DNA from: Treponema sp.
GTDB taxonomy: Bacteria > Spirochaetota > Spirochaetia > Treponematales > Breznakiellaceae
Direction of reading: 5' to 3'
Assembly: GCA_009786675.1 (NCBI GenBank)
Contig: WQRP01000040.1
Span: forward strand, 5,266 to 12,516
Length of the DNA: 7,251 nt
The position numbers and the translations under genes are program-made. How positions within the stretch are numbered: position 1 is the stretch's first letter; each line of letters starts with the position of its first letter. Below the pieces are notes generated by a model. It searched no databases. It was not told the DNA's origin and saw only the letters and a list, made by a program, of their open reading frames with translations. Shown one piece after another: positions 1 to 6,571 of this stretch.

Positions 1-80
1 CCTGCCATAATTTGCCATGAAACCCCCGTGGCGTATTGATTATGTCGTCCCAATGGATTAAAATTGGTAATTCGCTTTGC

Positions 81-88
81 GCCGATTA
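81..88 (+). promoter_or_regulatory. Possible sigma-28 (FliA/WhiG-type) -10 element before the chemotaxis receptor
   Basis: GCCGATTA lies 54 bases before the receptor start codon and differs from the sigma-28 -10 consensus GCCGATAA by a transposition of the last bases. A TAAA at 59-62 resembles the sigma-28 -35, but the gap is 18 bases instead of about 15, which weakens the call. Sigma-28 commonly drives motility and chemotaxis genes, so the context fits. A competing sigma-70 reading is TTGATT (36-41), a 17-base gap, then TAAAAT (59-64). The sequence cannot decide between them. Confidence 0.3.
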
Positions 89-142
89 CCTATACGGTAC
101 ATCCCAAAGTGTGATTTACAGAGGGTATTTGGTGGTATTTTA

Positions 143-1939
143 ATGAAGAACATGCGTGTATCGGCGAAGCTGATCGTTAGCTTTTTGGTTGTTGGTACGC
201 TGGCCGTGGCGGTGGGCGTGGTTGGAATTTTCGGAATGCTGCGGATCGCCAATTCCGGTTCATATAAAAATGAAATCATAATCAAGCCGATGCCGCATCT
301 GGCCAGCGCCGAGCGGACTCTGCTTACTATCCGGATTCACGTGCGCGAGATGGTCATGGCGTCCATGACCGGCGATTTTGCGCTGGTCGAAACCGAGTTC
401 GGAAACATCGTCAGTTTGCTGCCGGTGCTGGAAGGGTACATGAACTCGTACAGAGCCTTAATAAGAAGCCCCGAGGTGGCGCGCCTTTTCGACGAGGCCC
501 GCGCCTTGTATGACAATAATCTTGTGCCCGTCGTCGTGTCGATATACGAGGCATCCAAGATAGCCGACATTCCCGCAATTCTCGGCGCGATGGAGCTTTG
601 CAGGCTGTACAGCGACATAATCCTGGAAAATTTTGAACAGTGCTTTCAAATTATGGTCGACGACGGACAAACGACGTCGCAGAACGCGACAAGCCTGGCG
701 CGGACGCTGCTTGTCGCAATCATCGTCGCCTTGGCCATAGCGTTGGCCGCCACCGTATTCCTGGCCCTATATATATCCGGCATGATCGGCAGGCCCATCG
801 CCCTTCTGACGCAGTGCCTGGACGACACCGCGCACGGCGACCTGACGAAAAGGCTTCCGGAGGAAGGCAAGGACGAACTGGCCAAGGCTTCCCGCTCCTT
901 CAACAAAACGATGGAGGCCCTGGGCAAAATGATAGGCGCAATCAAAGGCCAGGCGAAAACCCTGTCCGAGATCGGCGAAGACCTTTCCGGGAACATGTCC
1001 CAAACGGCCTCCGCGATGAACCAGATCGTCGCCAACATCCAGCGGATCAAGGACAAGGTGCTGGACCAGAACGCCGGGGTTACCTCGGCCAACACGACGA
1101 TGGAACAGGTTACCGTGAATATCGACAAGCTTGGCGGGCACGTCGAACAGCAGACCGACGCGGTGTCCCAGACCTCGTCCGCCGTCGAGGAAATGATCGC
1201 AAACATCCGGTCGGTCACCGAGACCCTGGCCAAAAACGCGGAGCACGTAAACACTCTGGGGGGGGCCTCGGAGGTGGGGCGCGTGGGTCTTGGCCAGGTT
1301 GCCGCCGACATCCAGGAGATTGCGCGCGAGTCCGAGTCCCTTCTGGAAATCAACTCGGTGATGCAGAGCATCGCCAGCCAGACCAACCTGCTTTCGATGA
1401 ACGCGGCGATCGAGGCGGCGCACGCCGGGGAAGCCGGCAGGGGTTTCGCAGTGGTCGCGGACGAGATCCGCAAGCTCGCGGAATCTTCCAGCAGCCAGTC
1501 AAAGACCATCAGCGGCGTGCTGAAAAAGATTAAGGGTTCCATCGACAAGATCACCCAGTCAACCGGCAACGTGATGAGCAAGTTCGAGGCGATTGACCAA
1601 AGCGTAAAGACCGTCGCGGATCAGGAGGAAAACATCCGCAACGCCATGGAAGAGCAAAGGCAGGGCAGCAAGCAGGTTCTTAGCGCGTCCGGGCTGGTAA
1701 GCGAGATAACCAGGCAGGTAAAGGACGGCTCCAAAAAGATGCTGGAGGGAAGCATGGATGTCATTCAGGAAAGCAAAAACCTGGAGAAAACCACGCAGGA
1801 GATAAACGCCGGCATGAACGAGATGGCCGCCGGAGCGGAGCAGGTGAACAGGGCGGTAAGCGCGGTAAGCAAGCTAAGCGACAAAACCCAGGAAAACATC
1901 TCGTCGTTGGCGCGGGCGGTTTCCAAGTTTAAGGTTTAG
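143..1939 (+). CDS. Methyl-accepting chemotaxis protein (transmembrane receptor)
   Basis: This is a complete 598-residue chemoreceptor. It should sense a ligand outside the inner membrane and control the CheA kinase through CheW. Order of parts: a short basic N-terminus and membrane segment at about residues 10-32; an extracytoplasmic sensor of about 150 residues (33-187) that looks helical; a second membrane segment at about 188-213; a HAMP linker at about 214-268; then a long helical signalling domain. The conserved hairpin tip is near 412-447 ([20 protein letters not shown], then [15 protein letters not shown]). There is no CheR-tethering pentapeptide at the C-terminus. I chose ATG at 143 because GGTGG lies 7 bases upstream and the membrane segment follows at once; the longer reading from TTG at 77 adds a non-receptor-like leader and begins inside the promoter-like element. 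The ligand is unknown. A G8 run lies in the coding region at 1258-1265. The gene ends 4 bases into the convergent ffh gene. Confidence 0.95.
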   Translation: MKNMRVSAKLIVSFLVVGTLAVAVGVVGIFGMLRIANSGSYKNEIIIKPMPHLASAERTLLTIRIHVREMVMASMTGDFALVETEFGNIVSLLPVLEGYMNSYRALIRSPEVARLFDEARALYDNNLVPVVVSIYEASKIADIPAILGAMELCRLYSDIILENFEQCFQIMVDDGQTTSQNATSLARTLLVAIIVALAIALAATVFLALYISGMIGRPIALLTQCLDDTAHGDLTKRLPEEGKDELAKASRSFNKTMEALGKMIGAIKGQAKTLSEIGEDLSGNMSQTASAMNQIVANIQRIKDKVLDQNAGVTSANTTMEQVTVNIDKLGGHVEQQTDAVSQTSSAVEEMIANIRSVTETLAKNAEHVNTLGGASEVGRVGLGQVAADIQEIARESESLLEINSVMQSIASQTNLLSMNAAIEAAHAGEAGRGFAVVADEIRKLAESSSSQSKTISGVLKKIKGSIDKITQSTGNVMSKFEAIDQSVKTVADQEENIRNAMEEQRQGSKQVLSASGLVSEITRQVKDGSKKMLEGSMDVIQESKNLEKTTQEINAGMNEMAAGAEQVNRAVSAVSKLSDKTQENISSLARAVSKFKV

Positions 1940-3291
1940 CGCCCCAACAACCCCTGCATGTTCTGCATCATGCCGGCGGGATTGCTCTTTCCCATCTTCG
2001 CCATCTTCTTCATCATGCCGCGCATCTTCTCGAACTTCTTGATAAGTCGCGCGACCTCCGCCACCGAGGTTCCTGATCCCCGGGCTATGCGGGTGCGCCG
2101 GGGAGGGCCGATTATAAGGTGATTGGCGCGTTCCTTGCGGGTCATGCTGGAGATAATCGCCTCCTGCCGCTTAAGGTCGGCCTTGTCGATGTCGTCCTCG
2201 CTTATCTGCCCCTGCATCCCCGGAATCATCTCCAGCATCGACTGAAGCGAACCCATTTTCTTTACCGCGCGAAGCTGGGAAAGCCAGTCCTCCAGGGTAA
2301 AGTTTTCCTTCTCCATTTTTTTCTGGAGTTCCAGGGCCTCTTTCTGGTCGATAACCTCCTGGGCCTTTTCGACAAGGCTTACCACGTCGCCCATGCCCAG
2401 GATGCGCCCGGCCATGCGTTCCGGGTGGAAGGGCTCGAAGTCCTCGGGCTTTTCCCCGGTTCCGGTAAACTTCAGCGGCTTGCCGGTGATCGTCTTTAGC
2501 GAAAGCGCGGCACCGCCACGGGTGTCCGAATCGAACTTGGTAAGCACCACGCCGGTAAGGCCAATTTTTTCGTCAAAGGTTTTCGCAATGTCCACCGCCG
2601 ACTGGCCGGTCATGGAGTCCGCGACAAGGAGCATCTCGTCCGGCTGAACCGCGTCCTTTAGGCGCGAAAGCTCCGCCATCATCGGTTCGTCGATTTGCAG
2701 GCGGCCGGTGGTATCGACGATTACAGTGTCGATAAGGTTCTGCTTCGCCCACTGGTGCGCGGCGCGGAAGACCTTCACGCTGTCCGTCGCGCCTTCCTCG
2801 CGGTGGACGGGCACGCCGATCTGCTGGCCCAGCACGGCAAGCTGTTCCATGGCGGCGGGGCGGACGAGATCGCAGGCAACCAGCAGGGGCTTGCGGCCTT
2901 CCTTCTTTAGACGCAGGGCAAGCTTTGCGGAACTGGTCGTTTTACCAGAACCCTGCAGGCCCAGCATAAGCACAGTGGAAATAACGTCCGGGCCTTTCAG
3001 CTTCAGCTTTTGCTCGGCCGGGGTGTCGCCGCCAAGGTAAGAGACAAGTTTGTCGTGAACGATTTTAACAAACTGCTGTCCCGGATCCACGGCGCGCAGA
3101 ACCTTCTCGCCCTTGGCTTCCTCTATGGTGGAATTGACGAAACGCCGCACCACGCGCAGGTTTACGTCGGCCTCCAGCAAGGCCATCTTAATGGCATCGA
3201 CGGCATCCTCGATGTTCTTTTCGCTTATCGTCGATTTGCCAGCGACAAAGCGCATCGCGTCGGTGATTTTTTGAGTAAGTTTGTCAAACAT
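1936..3291 (-). CDS. ffh: Signal recognition particle GTPase Ffh (SRP54 homologue)
   Basis: This 451-residue protein is full length for bacterial Ffh. It binds SRP RNA and signal sequences of nascent membrane proteins, and docks with FtsY at the inner membrane. The N domain covers about residues 1-95. The G domain shows the P-loop GLQGSGKTT (111-119), DLVRPAA (141-147), DTTGR (193-197), TKFD (251-254) and the closing GTGEK (277-281). The methionine-rich M domain starts near 298; its RNA-binding segment is near 397-412 ([16 protein letters not shown]), and the tail is rich in Met and Lys. The start ATG at 3291 is supported by GGGGGA five bases upstream (3297-3302 on the + strand). It follows gpsA by 30 bases on the same strand, so co-transcription is likely. 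No SRP RNA gene is visible in the window. Its stop overlaps that of the convergent receptor gene. Confidence 0.98.
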   Translation of the reverse strand: MFDKLTQKITDAMRFVAGKSTISEKNIEDAVDAIKMALLEADVNLRVVRRFVNSTIEEAKGEKVLRAVDPGQQFVKIVHDKLVSYLGGDTPAEQKLKLKGPDVISTVLMLGLQGSGKTTSSAKLALRLKKEGRKPLLVACDLVRPAAMEQLAVLGQQIGVPVHREEGATDSVKVFRAAHQWAKQNLIDTVIVDTTGRLQIDEPMMAELSRLKDAVQPDEMLLVADSMTGQSAVDIAKTFDEKIGLTGVVLTKFDSDTRGGAALSLKTITGKPLKFTGTGEKPEDFEPFHPERMAGRILGMGDVVSLVEKAQEVIDQKEALELQKKMEKENFTLEDWLSQLRAVKKMGSLQSMLEMIPGMQGQISEDDIDKADLKRQEAIISSMTRKERANHLIIGPPRRTRIARGSGTSVAEVARLIKKFEKMRGMMKKMAKMGKSNPAGMMQNMQGLLGR

Positions 3292-3296
3292 TTATT

Positions 3297-3302
3297 TCCC
3301 CC
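3297..3302 (-). promoter_or_regulatory. Ribosome binding site of ffh
   Basis: Read on the minus strand, GGGGGA precedes the ffh ATG with a gap of five bases. It lies inside the 30-base spacer between gpsA and ffh. No promoter or terminator fits in that spacer, which supports read-through from gpsA. Confidence 0.6.
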
Positions 3303-3321
3303 ATAGTATAGCCCGATGTTG

Positions 3322-4431
3322 TCAGGCGGTAAAACCAAGCCGTTCGAAAAACTTGCACAGAAATTCGGACGGCTCAAGTTCGCGGTTCAGGATTTGGTAA
3401 AGCCCCATAGAAATGGGCAAGTTAAGCTGGTGCCTTTCCGCAAGAAGCCTGACATACTTCGCCGCGGCGACGCCCTCCGGCAGATAGCCAATCTCGTTTA
3501 TCCGGTCGAGAAGATCGTCAATATCCTTGAAAGGCTCCAGAATCCTCTTCTCGATAAGCTCCTGGCCGAAACGCCTGTTCCTACCGAAAACGGAGCGGCA
3601 GGTAACGTCAAGATCGCCTATGCCGGAAATCGAGGTGAAGGTCTCCGGATGGGTCGCGCCCATCGCCATGCCCAGGGTCTGAATCTCGTTAAGGCCGGCG
3701 GCAAGAAGCAGGGACTCGGTTCCGTCCCCGAACAGCCTGGTAATGTCCGAAACGTTCTCGCCAAGGGCGTTTCCAGAAACCCCGTCGTCCAGGGTCTTAA
3801 ACGCGTCCAGCATACCAAAGGCAATGGCGATAACGTTCTTAGCGGCGGCCGCGACCTGAACCCCGCGCACGTCAAGCGAGGGAAACACGAACAGCCCCTT
3901 GCTCTTCAGTAAATCCCGGAAGCGAAGGGCGTTCCTCCCGTTCTCGCTGGCGGCTATAAGCCCGGTGATCTTGCCCCGGGAAACCTCCTCCGCGTGGCTG
4001 GGCCCGGCTATGTACACCAGGGAGTGCTGGTAAAACCCGGGGAGGTAGTCCTCCAGGGTTTCCACGATAAGCCTGGGCCCCTTGTCCGTGGGCAGGAAAC
4101 CCTTGGTTATGACCGCGATGGCGGTTTTCCCCTCCTGGATGGCCGGCACCGATAGAATCCGCCTTACCGTCTGCAGGAGGTACAGCGACGGAACCGCCAG
4201 GATGATGTAGTCCCTGTCGGAAGCCGCCTCCACTATGTCGGAGGTGGCCCGCAGGTTCCCGGGCAGCCTTATGCCCGGCAGGAAGCGGGAATTCTCGTGC
4301 CGAAGGTTGATGTCGTCCCTGTTGTCTTCCTCCAGACTCCAAAGGACAACCTCGCCCCCCTTCTCGGCGGCAATCTTGGCGACCGCCGTTCCCCACGCGC
4401 CCGCACCAATAACAGCTATTCGTGATGCCAT
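3322..4431 (-). CDS. gpsA: Glycerol-3-phosphate dehydrogenase [NAD(P)+]
   Basis: GpsA reduces dihydroxyacetone phosphate to sn-glycerol 3-phosphate in the cytoplasm, the backbone for phospholipid synthesis. From ATG at 4431 the protein is 369 residues, somewhat longer than the roughly 330-340 of many bacterial forms. The Rossmann motif GAGAWG is at 9-14. ITKG (108-111) supplies K110, and AGPSHAEEV (142-150) follows. AAAKN (195-199) holds K198, the likely catalytic lysine. SGIGDLDVTC (269-278) carries D273, and GRN (283-285) carries the phosphate-binding Arg. The C-terminal helical domain includes LPEGVAAAKYV (317-327). I prefer 4431 over an in-frame ATG at 4503 because family members begin almost at the Rossmann strand (MASRIAVIGAGAWG) and the extra 24 residues look non-native. 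No Shine-Dalgarno sequence precedes 4431. The gene leads the probable gpsA-ffh unit. Confidence 0.97.
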   Translation of the reverse strand: MASRIAVIGAGAWGTAVAKIAAEKGGEVVLWSLEEDNRDDINLRHENSRFLPGIRLPGNLRATSDIVEAASDRDYIILAVPSLYLLQTVRRILSVPAIQEGKTAIAVITKGFLPTDKGPRLIVETLEDYLPGFYQHSLVYIAGPSHAEEVSRGKITGLIAASENGRNALRFRDLLKSKGLFVFPSLDVRGVQVAAAAKNVIAIAFGMLDAFKTLDDGVSGNALGENVSDITRLFGDGTESLLLAAGLNEIQTLGMAMGATHPETFTSISGIGDLDVTCRSVFGRNRRFGQELIEKRILEPFKDIDDLLDRINEIGYLPEGVAAAKYVRLLAERHQLNLPISMGLYQILNRELEPSEFLCKFFERLGFTA

Positions 4432-4440
4432 GTTCGGGTA

Positions 4441-4469
4441 ATTATGCCGTATATCCGCATATTTCTCAA
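4441..4469 (-). promoter_or_regulatory. Predicted sigma-70 promoter of gpsA
   Basis: On the minus strand TTGAGA (4464-4469) and CATAAT (4441-4446) are separated by exactly 17 bases. Each hexamer matches the consensus at most positions. Seven bases beyond the -10 box puts the transcription start at about 4434, only about three bases before the gpsA ATG at 4431. This fits the missing ribosome binding site. The call rests on sequence match only. Confidence 0.5.
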
Positions 4470-4582
4470 CAGGGCGGGAGCGCATTCCCTTAGGCTGTGG
4501 CATACCTCGGCAATTTCATCACCAGCATCAACGATGCAAATCGGACGCCGGCGCATCCAGAATCCGCAAAACACGAGCCGTC

Positions 4583-4852
4583 TTGGCCTATGTCTCCGGG
4601 CAGAGGAGGGACAAAACCGACCGGCGCAAGGCCGACGCGCTCCAAAGGCAGGAAGCCGCGGTCAAGGAAAGGATGCAGGCCGTGCTGGATGCCTCGCCCT
4701 TGCTTTGCATCATCGCGGACGAGGACGGCAATTTGGTGGACGTGAACAAAGAGGCAGAACAGAGCGCGGGAAGCACACAGATTATGCCAGCGATTGCCCA
4801 GGTGAACGACATAACCGGACAGGTGAAGGAGGACGCACGGCAGATGGTCTAG
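4583..4852 (+). pseudogene. Broken sensory protein: PAS-domain start joined to a chemoreceptor signalling fragment
   Basis: This open frame encodes 89 residues. The first part is a charged coiled-coil-like linker (RRDKTDRRKADALQRQEA), followed by a typical PAS beginning, AVLDASPLLCIIADEDGNLV then DVNKEAEQ. The rest of the PAS fold is absent. The last 31 residues (codons 4757-4849) align without gaps to residues 504-534 of the chemoreceptor encoded at 143-1939, with 13 identities (for example GS.Q, IT.QVK). TAG at 4850 ends it before the rest of the signalling domain. The best explanation is an ancestral PAS-containing receptor that lost its middle and both ends. Upstream, a different frame (from GTG 4497) reads VAYLGNFITSINDAN, which may be another piece after a frameshift. 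No ribosome binding site is evident. A short expressed protein cannot be excluded. Confidence 0.6.
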
Positions 4853-5073
4853 GCGGCAGCGAAACCAGGGGTTTAGTTGCAGGAACCCTAGTCCGCGCTG
4901 CCGCATGGTCGGGACGTTGACGCTGAGCCAGTTCCTCTGCATCAGGGAATCGAATTTGATCTCCGGGACGATCCGGGTAAGGCCAAAAATCAGCAACTGC
5001 CCGCAGATCACATCCCACAGGGGGGGGAGTCGCCATTCGGGCAGTCTCTTCGCATGTAGGGGGGGGCGGGGTC

Positions 5074-5106
5074 TGCCGTCAACATGAACGGCAATGTAAT
5101 TTTTTT
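5074..5106 (+). terminator. Weak rho-independent terminator candidate
   Basis: TGCCGT (5074-5079) pairs with ACGGCA (5088-5093) around an 8-base loop, and T7 follows at 5100-5106. Six bases separate stem and T-run and the stem is short, so this is marginal. It could have ended the decayed sensory gene upstream. Confidence 0.2.
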
Positions 5107-5321
5107 GGGGAAACTGCGGGCTCGATCCAGTTCTTGACATTTTTTCCCGGAGTCAGTAGCGTCATGAGATGATTTGTGTTGTGATGCAAAACACGTTTTC
5201 CCCCGTCGGCGGCTGCCCCCGGCCCCGTAACAAGATAGACGGCAAAATGGACTACAAACCTTCCACTTATTCCAAGCTGTAACACCCCCCCGGTTCCAAA
5301 TAACCGAAGGTTTTCGCTCAA

Positions 5322-5327
5322 GATAAT
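5322..5327 (+). promoter_or_regulatory. Possible -10 box before the acetyltransferase gene
   Basis: GATAAT matches TATAAT at five of six positions and lies 40 bases before the start codon at 5368. No acceptable -35 hexamer is present at 16-18 bases. The call is therefore tentative. Confidence 0.25.
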
Positions 5328-5367
5328 GTTCTGCACAAGCTAGATGCATAATACGGAGGGTTTGGTT

Positions 5368-6039
5368 ATGGAGGGTGTTGTTATTCGCGACGTGGAAGCC
5401 AGGGATGTTCCAGGGATCAAGAAGGTGATCCGCGAGGTCTGGGGCTGGGCGTCGATAATCAAGGACGAGGGCGCCTTGGACGCGGCGGTCGGCCTGTACC
5501 TAAATCAAATATTGTACAATGGTACTTTCGGAAGGGTTGCCGTTCTGAATGAAAGTGTTGCCGGGGTCATCTGCGGCTACGTGAAAGGGGTGGAGCCGAA
5601 ATACAGAATGTTGCTGGAAGACGGAACCGCCCACGCCCTTACCCTGCTTGGCGCGTCCGAGGCGGTTCGGAAAAGCGTTCACGAATTCTTTTCGAAGACG
5701 GAGGATGTCTACGCAAGGCTTTTAGGCGGTATGGACGGCGAGTATGACGGAACCCTCGATTTTCTGATTTTGGGGGAGGGGGCCCAGGGGCTTGGCATAG
5801 GAAAAAGCCTGTGGCTGGCCATTAAAGCCTATTTTCTGGAGAACGACGCCAAGGCCGTTTACCTTTACTCGGACACCGAATGCAATTTCGGTTTCTACGA
5901 AAGCCAGGGGTTCAAGAGAAAGCGGGAACTGGAGGCGACCTTTTTTTTCGAGGAGGAGCCATACGTAACTAATCAGTTTCTGTATGAATACCGTCTATCC
6001 CAGGAAAGCGCGGGCGAAAAACGAGCCAGGAAGCCATGA
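5368..6039 (+). CDS. GNAT-family N-acetyltransferase, substrate unknown
   Basis: The 223-residue product should transfer an acetyl group from acetyl-CoA to an amine on an unknown substrate in the cytoplasm. The acetyl-CoA-binding motif A is clear: the strand LDFLILGEG (130-138), then QGLGIG (140-145), fitting Q-x-x-G-x-G, at the head of the long helix. The following strand and loop AVYLYSDTECNFGFYESQGF (163-182) supply the Asn and Tyr usual in motif B. The N-terminus (VVIRDVEARDVPGIKKVIRE) is a standard first strand and helix. Residues of about 74-128 form a longer middle section than in minimal GNATs and may shape the substrate site. I chose ATG 5368 because GGAGGG (5355-5360) lies seven bases upstream; an in-frame ATG at 5344 has no such site. 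The gene stands alone between decayed and non-coding DNA. The C-terminal tail is charged, and the frame stays open beyond the TGA. Confidence 0.88.
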   Translation: MEGVVIRDVEARDVPGIKKVIREVWGWASIIKDEGALDAAVGLYLNQILYNGTFGRVAVLNESVAGVICGYVKGVEPKYRMLLEDGTAHALTLLGASEAVRKSVHEFFSKTEDVYARLLGGMDGEYDGTLDFLILGEGAQGLGIGKSLWLAIKAYFLENDAKAVYLYSDTECNFGFYESQGFKRKRELEATFFFEEEPYVTNQFLYEYRLSQESAGEKRARKP

Positions 6040-6281
6040 TTTACCACGCCTATGCCGCGCTGGAAATCATTCGATGATGACGCTGATGCTTTCGAAATTC
6101 TGAAACTTTTTAACGAAAGCGGCTCTTATGAGTTTATGGAATACGGGCTTCTGTGCGGCATTCGCCGAAGGATGTTAGACGGCATGCCTTCATGAAACTG
6201 CCTGGACGCGGGGCTGCGGTTTTTATGGGTAAGTACAAGATCATCAAACCCTTAAACGAGTTGCGGGTTATTGTCGTTTAG
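6040..6281 (+). pseudogene. Possible remnant or small overlapping ORFs after the acetyltransferase
   Basis: Directly after the acetyltransferase TGA (6037-6039) the same frame runs 51 codons to TGA 6193-6195. From ATG 6052 it would give a 47-residue peptide (including FEILKLFNESGSYEFMEYG). That stop overlaps, as ATGA, a 29-codon frame at 6192-6281 ending IIKPLNELRVIVV. Another ATGA overlap at 6036 starts only 13 codons. None has a ribosome binding site and I recognise no family. The pieces read more like worn coding sequence with frameshifts than like random DNA, but this is a judgement. Confidence 0.3.
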
Positions 6282-6305
6282 GTGCGTTTGTTCGAAACCA
6301 GAACC

Positions 6306-6371
6306 AGCCCCCTGCGGGACGGCTTCCGTCGACCTTGCCGCCGCCTGTCTTGAAATGGCGGCCAGGGGGTT
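6306..6371. other. Possible three-way-junction fold in non-coding DNA
   Basis: Three nested stems pair by hand. P1: 6306-6314 with 6363-6371, seven Watson-Crick pairs (CCCCCTG/CAGGGGG) plus G-U and A-U. P2: GACGG (6318-6322) with CCGTC (6326-6330), loop CTT. P3: GCCGCC (6337-6342) with GGCGGC (6357-6362), extendable by one G-U. P3 abuts P1 with no unpaired base, so the two could stack. The strand is undetermined because the pairing works on both strands, except for the wobble pairs. No known RNA family is recognised, and the GC-rich arms could arise by chance. Confidence 0.35.
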
Positions 6372-6542
6372 ATTGTTCCTGAAGAAGATGACGCTTGCTT
6401 CCTTTTCGTCCCATCGCTTTCCCTTCCTGGATCCTCGGTATTATACCGGATATCACTGTTTATCAGGGATAACTCTTAGCCTGGGTTCCCTGGGAATTTA
6501 CATTTTTTGCATTTTTGTCTGGTGTTTTCGGCCTGGGCAGGG

Positions 6543-6548
6543 TACAAT
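6543..6548 (+). promoter_or_regulatory. Possible -10 box of the acyl-CoA synthetase gene
   Basis: TACAAT matches TATAAT at five of six positions. The base pattern at the -35 position (about 6520-6525) is poor, so an activator or a different sigma factor would be needed. The implied start near 6555 would give an mRNA leader of about 120 bases. Confidence 0.25.
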
Positions 6549-6555
6549 GTATGGG

Positions 6556-6571
6556 GGTCTTTTAAAAGGCC
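6556..6571. promoter_or_regulatory. Palindrome, possible operator at the predicted transcript start
   Basis: The core CTTTTAAAAG (6559-6568) is a perfect 10-base palindrome. Outer GG (6556-6557) and CC (6570-6571) extend it to 16 bases with one T/G mismatch pair. It would lie on the first transcribed bases if the -10 box at 6543 is real. A dimeric repressor site is one reading; which protein would bind is unknown. Confidence 0.25.

Larger units (their letters stand above)
4853..5343. other. About 490 bases without a recognisable gene; probably decayed DNA
   Basis: No frame on either strand gives a family I recognise. The longer minus-strand frame across 4490-5140 (a stretch reads LWDVICGQLLIFGLTRIVPE) has no start signal and mostly shadows the PAS remnant; it could be a worn transposase or other gene, but I cannot support a name. 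A 32-codon + frame at 5184-5282 (ends DYKPSTYSKL) has no ribosome binding site. Notable signals are two G8 runs (5020-5027, 5059-5066), a C7 run (5285-5291), a T7 run (5100-5106), a 12-base dyad AAAACACGTTTT (5188-5199) and TTGACA (5134-5139) with no good -10 box at 17 bases. Confidence 0.5.

Noticed and set aside
640..1581. Long frames on both strands inside the chemoreceptor gene (up to about 310 codons)
   Set aside because: They overlap a full-length receptor, have repetitive Arg/Gly- or Ser-rich translations with no family features, and follow from high GC in the third codon position.
3316..3912. A 198-codon + strand frame opposite gpsA
   Set aside because: It is the reverse of highly conserved gpsA sequence and has no family features of its own.
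4490..5140. A 216-codon minus-strand frame spanning the PAS remnant and the decayed interval
   Set aside because: No start signal or recognised family; half of it is the reverse of the PAS/receptor remnant. Possible worn gene, but a coding call is not supportable.
5134..5162. TTGACA perfect -35 box
   Set aside because: The hexamer 17 bases on is TAGCGT, a poor -10 box, and no gene starts at a suitable distance.
6284..6300. GTTCGAAAC, resembling a tRNA T-loop
   Set aside because: The flanking bases do not form a T-stem, and no acceptor or anticodon stem can be built around it.
6306..6371. Idea that the folded element is an integron attC site
   Set aside because: No GTTRRRY/RYYYAAC core pair is present at the ends and no integrase gene is in the window.
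6379..6385. CTGAAGA, which fits the hammerhead ribozyme core CUGANGA, next to the three-way-junction fold
   Set aside because: The matching GAAA core segment and stems in the right order are absent, so a hammerhead cannot be drawn.
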